From Babesia bovis T2Bo (taxonomy: Eukaryota > Apicomplexa > Aconoidasida > Piroplasmida > Babesiidae): a stretch of 64,000 nucleotides of DNA. The DNA is taken from assembly GCF_000165395.2 (NCBI RefSeq), contig NC_010575.1:543001-607000 (forward strand). The letters are read 5' to 3'. The position numbers and the translations under genes are program-made. This document shows positions 57,678 through 64,000 of the stretch, one piece after another. Every line of letters begins with the position of its first letter. The first letter of the stretch is position 1. Under the pieces are notes generated by a model. That model was not told where the DNA came from and did no database searches. It worked only from the letters and a program-made list of their open reading frames with translations.

Positions 57678-58289
57678 CTAAAACTTCCTCTTAGGAATGG
57701 ACTCTACGAGTGCTTTGACCCAGTCTTTGTGAAGTGTATAGTTAAGGAATATAGAAACACAGGCCGTTATCGAGAGCACATGGCTCTGGGTTAGTTGTAC
57801 ATGCTCCTTTATGGGTAGCCGTTTGCACTTGGCCCCGATGTGCCTTGAGCGATTCAATGCAATGCCCTTTAATCGGTTGCGATCCACGATGCCGCCTATG
57901 ACGTATATACCGTCTTTTGATATATCGTCTAGCACTTCGGTAGCATCTGCTGAGAGGTATACCAGCTCACCGGGGTCGTAGAGCTCCTCTAGGCTACGGT
58001 ACTCCAGGGAACACATCCAGTTGTCGGTACCCGAGATTTTAGCAAAACACTGCGCCACGTAACTATCTTCCTGTATACCGCATATAACCAGGTTTACTGG
58101 TTTCTCCGCTCTTTTGTTGAAGGCATAGCTCTGCATTAACTGGTTGGCTAGGCTCTTGGCCTCCTTCTCATTTTCGTACGATGCGAATTCGCAGTCTATT
58201 ACTACAGTACAGTTTTCACGGCAGAGTGCCATGAACGCCTCTCGTCTTTCATTTTTCGTTTGAACGCGGGTGTTATTTTCAGCGTCCAT
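57678..58289 (-). CDS. TRM10: tRNA (guanine-9 N1)-methyltransferase TRM10
   Basis: A single exon, 203 aa from MDAENNTRVQTK; the frame is open for 28 more codons upstream, but that stretch is Cys-rich and unlike the family. The SPOUT fold is recognised by VVIDCEFASYENEKEAKSLA, then LVYLSADATEVLDDISKDGI, YVIGGIVDRNRLKGIALNRS and the catalytic-region LTQSHVLSITACVSIFL. TRM10 methylates N1 of guanine (or adenine) 9 in tRNA using S-adenosylmethionine. The basic N-terminal extension usual in fungi and animals is short here. Confidence 0.9.
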   Translation of the reverse strand: MDAENNTRVQTKNERREAFMALCRENCTVVIDCEFASYENEKEAKSLANQLMQSYAFNKRAEKPVNLVICGIQEDSYVAQCFAKISGTDNWMCSLEYRSLEELYDPGELVYLSADATEVLDDISKDGIYVIGGIVDRNRLKGIALNRSRHIGAKCKRLPIKEHVQLTQSHVLSITACVSIFLNYTLHKDWVKALVESIPKRKF

Positions 58290-58464
58290 GTTATATATTG
58301 CGATATGAAGCGGGCATTGTGTTCTGAGTCTACACACTAGGAATGTCTGTACACATTTTAGGCAACGGGGCACTATTTGGTGTATTGTGCTGCCTTCTAG
58401 TGTCGATCTGCTAGATACATGTCTACATTATAGGGTGTGTAGTTCTTCCAACGTATGGTTACTT

Positions 58465-60561
58465 TCATGACGCCAGGAACTGCCTCATACGTTCAGCTAA
58501 GCCTTCGACGTCCATTTTGGCCAATCGTTTCTGCTCTGCAATGCTACCGTGATGCATGAATTCCTTAGGATACGCAATGCACATGACATCAGCACGTTCA
58601 GGCCTTTTGGCAAAGTACTCAAGTACAGCGGAGCCGAAGCCACCTTCCACGCCGTCCTCCGCGGTAAATACCGTATGGTGTGCCTGGAGGATGTAGTTGA
58701 GCATATCGGTATCCATTGGGTTAAGGAATCGCATATCCACTACCGTGGCGTCGAGGTCAATGGCATCCACGGCCTTTAGGATATCTATGACTATGGGACC
58801 GAATGCCAATACAGCCACCCCGCTCTTGCCTCGACGTACCATGCGCGCTTCTAGCTTTCCGTTTGGTAAGATCATGGACGCGGGGTCCTCTATTTCACCC
58901 GGGGTGTACTTCAAGAGTCTTGTCAATTCATCATGTGAAGCTACATTTCCGTTTGGGTATCTTATTGCCGACGGTTGTTTATCTGTGTTGTACGCAATTT
59001 GCATCATCATCTTCAACTCTATACCGTTGCTGGGTGCCATGAGTAGCATGTTGTACATCATCCTCAGGTATATTATATCGTATATGCCGTGGTGTGATGC
59101 GCCGTCACCCCCAACGTACCCAGCACGATCCAGGACGAACCTTACCGGCAGGTGTTGTAGCGATACGTCGTGTATAACCTGATCCAATGCTCTCTGCATG
59201 AACGTGGAGTATATGCAGCAGAAGGGCTTTGCACCGCTGATGGTTGTACCCGCCGCGAAGGTAACAGCGTGTTGTTCGGCAATACCTACATCAAAAGTGC
59301 GATTGGGGAATTTCATACCCATTTTACCCACGCCTGTTGAACCTGGCATGCCAGCGGTTATCGCTAGCACGGTTTGATCCTTTTCAGCAAGGTCAATTAA
59401 CGATTCCGTGAATATCTCTGAAAATGTTTTAGTTGCCTCAGTGCCTATCTTTGGGCCTGTCGCAACCTTTAATGAATGCAGTCTAGATGGCGATTGCAGC
59501 GCTTTTTCGCATCCCATGCCTTTGATGGTTTTCACGTGTAGTACCACTGGCCTTTTAATGCCATCTTCGCTATTGGCACTGAGTTCTTCCTTTAGATATG
59601 CCAGCACGTCTAACAGGGCCTCGATATTATGCCCATCAATAGGGCCTATGAACAGCGGCATATCATCGTTTTTGTGTCGTAGCGCCTCGCATTGCGCGAT
59701 GGCGTCGTGCCCGGATATAGCCGGCTTCCTTGAACCCTCAACCATGAAGTACGGTACTACAGGACCGGTGCCGTTTTTAGCTGGCATTCCCGTTGGCAGT
59801 GAGCTCTGCTCATTATCGTTGTATATAATGAGCAAGGGCGACTTGATGGTGCAAGTGTAGTTCAAGGCCTCCATGGCCATGCCACCAGTTAAGCTACCGT
59901 CACCGATTACACATACATAGGATCTGTTTGAGCTTTGCCCAGTAATGACATCACCCTCATAGATGCCTTGCAGGGCACCGATGGAAGTGGACGAGTGCCC
60001 TGCACCAAAAAGGTCGTGAGGACTCTCGTACCTACGGAGGAATCCTGATAGACCACCACACTGACGCATGGTCTGCATCTTATGTAACCTCCCAGTGAGC
60101 ATCTTGTGTATGTACCCCTGGTGACCAATGTCCCAGACTATCCTGTCTTTGGGAGAGTCGAAGACACGGTGCAGCGCTACAGTCAACTCCACAACTCCCA
60201 GGGAGCTGGAGTAATGACCACCCACTGCCTCAGCGTTAAGCATGAAACAGCGTCTAAGTTCCTTGCAAAGGTCATTTAATTGGCTTTCCGGTATCCTTTT
60301 AACATCCTCGGGTGAATTCACGTCTAAATGGCATTCACCCCTGTCTTCCGGGTCCAGTAGGTCTATACCGACCTTAGACGTACTATGCACTCCCAATTGA
60401 ATCCATTGTACGTCCGGCGATTTACATTTTCGCGGTGTTTTAGTTGCGATAAACCCCTTTTTCATTGGTAATAGAAATTTCGAAGTCCTGGCATACTTTA
60501 AAACAAGGGGTAACATCAGCACCATCCAGAGGAGTACCTTATTATATCTACATAATTCCAT
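58465..60561 (-). CDS. dxs: 1-deoxy-D-xylulose-5-phosphate synthase, apicoplast
   Basis: A single exon, 698 aa. The N-terminus has a hydrophobic signal (VLLWMVLMLPLVLKYA) followed by a basic stretch, the bipartite apicoplast targeting type. The enzyme core begins near residue 80: FMLNAEAVGGHYSSSLGVVE, DRIVWDIGHQGYIHKMLTGR, GDGSLTGGMAMEALNYTC (thiamine diphosphate/Mg site), FDVGIAEQHAVTFAAG, and DRAGYVGGDGASHHGIYDI. It condenses pyruvate and glyceraldehyde-3-phosphate, the first step of the MEP isoprenoid pathway, the main essential job of the apicoplast. It diverges from the mitochondrial peptidase gene with 236 bp between the starts. Confidence 0.97.
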   Translation of the reverse strand: MELCRYNKVLLWMVLMLPLVLKYARTSKFLLPMKKGFIATKTPRKCKSPDVQWIQLGVHSTSKVGIDLLDPEDRGECHLDVNSPEDVKRIPESQLNDLCKELRRCFMLNAEAVGGHYSSSLGVVELTVALHRVFDSPKDRIVWDIGHQGYIHKMLTGRLHKMQTMRQCGGLSGFLRRYESPHDLFGAGHSSTSIGALQGIYEGDVITGQSSNRSYVCVIGDGSLTGGMAMEALNYTCTIKSPLLIIYNDNEQSSLPTGMPAKNGTGPVVPYFMVEGSRKPAISGHDAIAQCEALRHKNDDMPLFIGPIDGHNIEALLDVLAYLKEELSANSEDGIKRPVVLHVKTIKGMGCEKALQSPSRLHSLKVATGPKIGTEATKTFSEIFTESLIDLAEKDQTVLAITAGMPGSTGVGKMGMKFPNRTFDVGIAEQHAVTFAAGTTISGAKPFCCIYSTFMQRALDQVIHDVSLQHLPVRFVLDRAGYVGGDGASHHGIYDIIYLRMMYNMLLMAPSNGIELKMMMQIAYNTDKQPSAIRYPNGNVASHDELTRLLKYTPGEIEDPASMILPNGKLEARMVRRGKSGVAVLAFGPIVIDILKAVDAIDLDATVVDMRFLNPMDTDMLNYILQAHHTVFTAEDGVEGGFGSAVLEYFAKRPERADVMCIAYPKEFMHHGSIAEQKRLAKMDVEGLAERMRQFLAS

Positions 60562-60797
60562 TTATCATATTATAAACACGGAATTTCGTGGAGTCCCCCA
60601 TACCTGAGTTGTATGGCAGTGGCCTGTTGCGCGATGCTGAGCAACTTGTGCCATCCATAATTGCCTACACATGTCTTCGATCTAGATACACCTCGATAGT
60701 AGTATGACCACCCATGCATAATCCTAGCTATTACGCGTATATATAATGATTATCTGCAATTATACTGTGTAGTACTCAAGGCGCATCTCAGTCCACA
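60562..60797. promoter_or_regulatory. Divergent promoter region (dxs / mitochondrial peptidase)
   Basis: 236 bp separate two divergent start codons of nuclear genes for organellar proteins. No shared element was recognised. Confidence 0.4.
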
Positions 60798-63452
60798 ATG
60801 CACGTGGTCAAGAGGTTAACAGTCTCTCTGTCGTCTCTCAGACGCCACTACGTACCTGTATCAAGGTATAAGCGAGGTTATGGCCCCTATGGGTTATGGA
60901 ATCTCGTTCAATGTGTAAGGTGTAGCACAGGACCAAGTCCTACCCAGACTCCTGTGTTAGACCCTAGATATAACAAGAATGTGAGCTCACTGTTTGCTTT
61001 GGGCGTGTCTTCTCCAAGTGATTTACACGTTCTATGTGATGAAGCGGTTGATGCTAGCACCGCTGTTGTTGCTTCAGTCCTTGAGCAACATGCGCAGGGA
61101 AGTTTGGACAACAAGGTTCTACTGTATACCATTGATCATATCTCAAACACTCTATGCCTGGTGGCTGATCCTTGTGAGCTGCTTAGGCACGTACACCCGT
61201 GTGGTGAATATCGCAATGCTGCTAATATGACCGTCGAGAAGATATCCTCGTTCATCAGCCGCATTAACATCGATGAACAGGTATGGATTACTGTACATTA
61301 GTCATACAAATGGGTGTTTCTATGCTAGATTATATGGAATCCTTCATAGGTTCCAATATGTGCTGATTAAATGGATGGTTGCGTATCTCTTGTTTTATAC
61401 TGAACGATATACAGTTATACGATATAATGACGAGCGCCTATCACAAGTCACATGACTCCTTGAACACCGAGGAGCAACTGGTCCTGCATCATATGATAGA
61501 GTCAATGAGGAACCAGGGTGTTGGCCTATCTCCCTCATTAAGGGTGAGTTGACTTGAGTGATATTGATTTTCCCCAGGCATCCTACCTTGAGCTACAGCG
61601 GGAGGAGGCTGCCATATCGTTTGATCTCTCTGACAGCGCCACTTTGAAGCACGCTTCCGTGGGTAGTATAAATGGTCGGATCATCCCACAAAATCCAGCT
61701 GTATACGCCTATATACTGCGGTAAGCTATGATTGTGCCATATATATGCGCCCAGAAATTCCCCGGATGAATCTGTGCGCCGTGTCATATGGGAAGCCCAG
61801 ACTAAAAGCGACCCCGTGGCCCTGGATAAGCTATTACGCCTGCACCGTATACGTAGCTCCATCGCCAAGACTCGAGGTTTCCGCAACTTTGCGGAATGCG
61901 CACAGAGGTATGTACGGGTTGTTCTAGAGTCTTAGATGCTGTATCGATTCTGCATATAATCTAGATTATATATGCTCTTATGTGTCTTACTGTGGTGTTG
62001 AACAACTTTACTTCTTTCATAGTACTTCCAGGGAGTGCATTATGAACAACCCTGAAGCAGTTGAGAAATTCCTGCGGAAATGCGCGGCATCACTTGTTAC
62101 GCCGCTACAAGAGGAGTTCCATGAACTATCCGTGCTAAAGCAAAGACTATTACTAAAGGGTACTTCTATGATACGGCCTTGGGATATAGATTATTTAGTA
62201 TCCATGGAACGTGACAAGTTGGGTGTCCAGTTTCGCGTAAGCACGGTACTGGCGTATTTTGAGCGGTTAATGTGCGACATGTTTGGCGTCAAGCTTGTAC
62301 GCGACACTTCAGAGCCGCTGTGGCACCCACTAGTGGCCAAGTACACCCTGGTCCGTAATACTCATATTCTGGACAGTGCCACTGAGGACAACTCCTCTAG
62401 AGGATCCGGTGACTCTGGCTTACAGATAGCACAGCTGTATGCGGATTTGTTTGCACGTGAGAATAAAGTTAATGTCTGCGCGCAGTTTACCGTAAGGTGT
62501 TCTAGGTTGATACGTGGAGTTGATTCCCACATTGAACACGGGAGCTCTAGGGAGTATGTAACTACGACGTACCCCGATGGATCCCAGAGACAAGTGCCTG
62601 CCACAGCCATTGTCTGCAGTTTTGCTGCAAACGGGGTACATGATGACGTGGATAGTGCCTTGGATAGGACTTACATAGACCTCGGGTCGGCGATGACACT
62701 GTTCCACGAACTGGGACACACCGTACACGCACTGCTGAGTCGTACCGATTTGCAGCACTTATCTGGTAACCGAGGCGGAGTTGACTTTGCCGAGTTCTCA
62801 TCGCACCTGTTTGAGTTATACTTCGTTGATGGTCTGGGAGAAATGTGCAATATAGAGGGCCTGGACATATCTGCATCAACGCGAGCAAGCATGTTCTTCA
62901 AAAAGTACCGCGCAGTAGACGCTGCGCGGATGGTACTGATGGCAATGCTTGACCTCAAGTTCTACAGCAGTGAATCCGTTACCATCGAGGAAGTAAATCG
63001 GCTATATACCTCATTGGGTATATTTGAAGAGCAGTACCAGGGGGAGCCCATGGCAGCTATTTTGGGTTTGCCGGCAGTGACTAATTTCGACCACTTGGTA
63101 CCGTACGGGGCTACCTACTTCTGCTACCTGTACTCAAGGTAGGTAAACAATACCTATTGGATACAGTATATTGTTTCTATGCTATATTAAATATCCAAGG
63201 CGTCTTATTCTGTCCGTTTAGATGCGTTACTACACATCTTTTCAGGGTACTGGCGATTAAAGTATGGCGTTCCTTTGGGAATAGCGCTAGATGTCGGCTA
63301 ACAGGTGACCTTCTATCACAATTCTTCGCTAAGGTAGGTAACATATCGACCATACACACTTTATACAGGGATCAATTGATGCTTCCATCAAGCCGCTTAA
63401 CGATCTCGCTCGATGCGACCTGGAATCTATGGAAGATGACTTATTTATGTAA
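60798..63452 (+). CDS. Mitochondrial intermediate peptidase (M3A metallopeptidase)
   Basis: Seven exons: 60798-61280, 61415-61543, 61578-61720, 61755-61907, 62023-63138, 63246-63333 and 63369-63452, 731 aa. The N-terminus (MHVVKRLTVSLSSLRRHYV) is a good mitochondrial presequence. Exon 2 begins LYDIMTSAYHK. Exon 5 holds the zinc site LFHELGHTVHALLSRTD (HExxH), then GNRGGVDFAEFSSHLFELYF with the third ligand Glu. The C-terminus runs YGATYFCYLYSRVLAIKVW. The enzyme removes an octapeptide from some imported proteins after the main processing peptidase. Introns 1, 4 and 5 are 107-134 bp, unusually long for this window; the others are 34-35 bp. Confidence 0.9.
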
Positions 63453-63684
63453 TATACATGATATAAATTACATATGGTACCTAATTAGATCTACTAGTTC
63501 CTACACCTTGCGTTGGATATTAATCTGTGTAGTATTACTACAGCCAGAATCACAACACATTTAGTTCCTTTTTGTACAGGCACACATTTTGAATGTTATG
63601 GATTAATTTTGGGCTAATAACAGGATAAGCCAGGGGTACCGTTGTCCCTTCCATGCCGATAGTACACAATTCTTTGGACTGACG

Positions 63685-64000
63685 ATGGCTGACCTGGGCG
63701 TGGTTTCCAAGGCCGTAGAGGCTGTCATGGACGCTTGCTTCAAGGGGTCATTGGCAGATCTTCGTTCCGCCGTACGCCATTTGCTATCGGTGGACAACCC
63801 TGATAAGCAGCCAAGCGACTCCAAGGGTGAGACATTCAGCTGCATGGAATTAAGCGCTTTGGAGTCATTACGTGACGCCAAGCAGCATTGTGTAGCCCAT
63901 ATTGCGGCCGCTGGAGGCAACCTCAGTGTTTTGCAGTGCCTGCTAACAGCGCTTCCGGCACTTGCATTCTTTGAAGATGAAAACGGGGAGAACCCATTGT
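63685..64000 (+). CDS. Ankyrin-repeat protein, 5' part only
   Basis: The frame starts MADLGVVSKAVEAVMD at 63685 (GACGATGG context) and is open to the window end, 105 codons. Residues 62-105 read DAKQHCVAHIAAAGGNLSVL, then QCLLTALPALAFF and DENGENPL, which fits an ankyrin repeat and the start of a second. It may be a small ankyrin protein or part of a proteasome-associated type such as PSMD10, but too little is visible. A convincing ORF on the opposite strand (63603-63920) is its shadow. Confidence 0.7.
   Translation, partial: MADLGVVSKAVEAVMDACFKGSLADLRSAVRHLLSVDNPDKQPSDSKGETFSCMELSALESLRDAKQHCVAHIAAAGGNLSVLQCLLTALPALAFFEDENGENPL

Overview
The window reads as nuclear DNA of a piroplasm, almost certainly Babesia bovis or a very close relative. 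It carries ves1-alpha and ves1-beta genes (VESA1 variant erythrocyte surface antigens) as a divergent pair, two SmORF genes, apicoplast and mitochondrial proteins encoded in the nucleus, and housekeeping genes split by introns of mostly 31-40 bp. There are no bacterial features, CRISPR arrays or rRNA. Most spliced models were built by eye from conserved protein motifs, GT-AG borders and frame closure.

Two domains meet near 25.3 kb. The left part (1-25.3 kb) is a ves cluster. A complete three-exon ves1-alpha (843-5015, minus) and a complete twelve-exon ves1-beta (5326-9633, plus) diverge from a 310-bp quasi-palindromic promoter. Each is followed, on its own strand, by an orphan ves1-beta terminal exon (1-146 and 9934-10265). 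Next come a ves1-alpha without exon 1 (10899-14857), two SmORFs (15579-16349, 17204-17632), a short ves-tail-like ORF, and a ten-membrane-span protein (19626-20729). A mosaic of broken ves pieces follows (21.1-25.3 kb): a lone beta exon 2, a coiled-coil piece, an inverted alpha splice junction and an alpha copy cut at both ends. Copies 1 and 3 of ves1-alpha share about 0.9 kb of identical sequence. The pattern fits a transcribed pair next to donor copies, as in segmental gene conversion.

The right part (25.3-64 kb) is gene-dense core. In order it holds an RTF1-like Plus-3 protein, a large helical protein, MED31, HUB1/UBL5, a DHHC palmitoyltransferase, a TAF8-like histone-fold protein, a DNAJC11-like protein, an inositol polyphosphate kinase, ribose-5-phosphate isomerase, a SNARE-like tail-anchored protein, UFL1, NaMN adenylyltransferase, tRNA-Lys(CTT), an acyl-CoA synthetase, a PRMT3-like methyltransferase, NudC, tryptophanyl-tRNA synthetase, a TRIP4-type zinc finger, the farnesyl/geranylgeranyltransferase alpha subunit, two ves-like short genes, TRM10, DXS (apicoplast isoprenoid pathway), mitochondrial intermediate peptidase and the start of an ankyrin-repeat gene. 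DXS and the prenyltransferase alpha subunit belong to making and using isoprenoids.

The most novel item is the pair of intronless genes at 54324-55112 and 56146-57000. They keep the layout of the VESA1 N-terminal ectodomain but lack the VESA1 tail, and they sit inside the housekeeping core.
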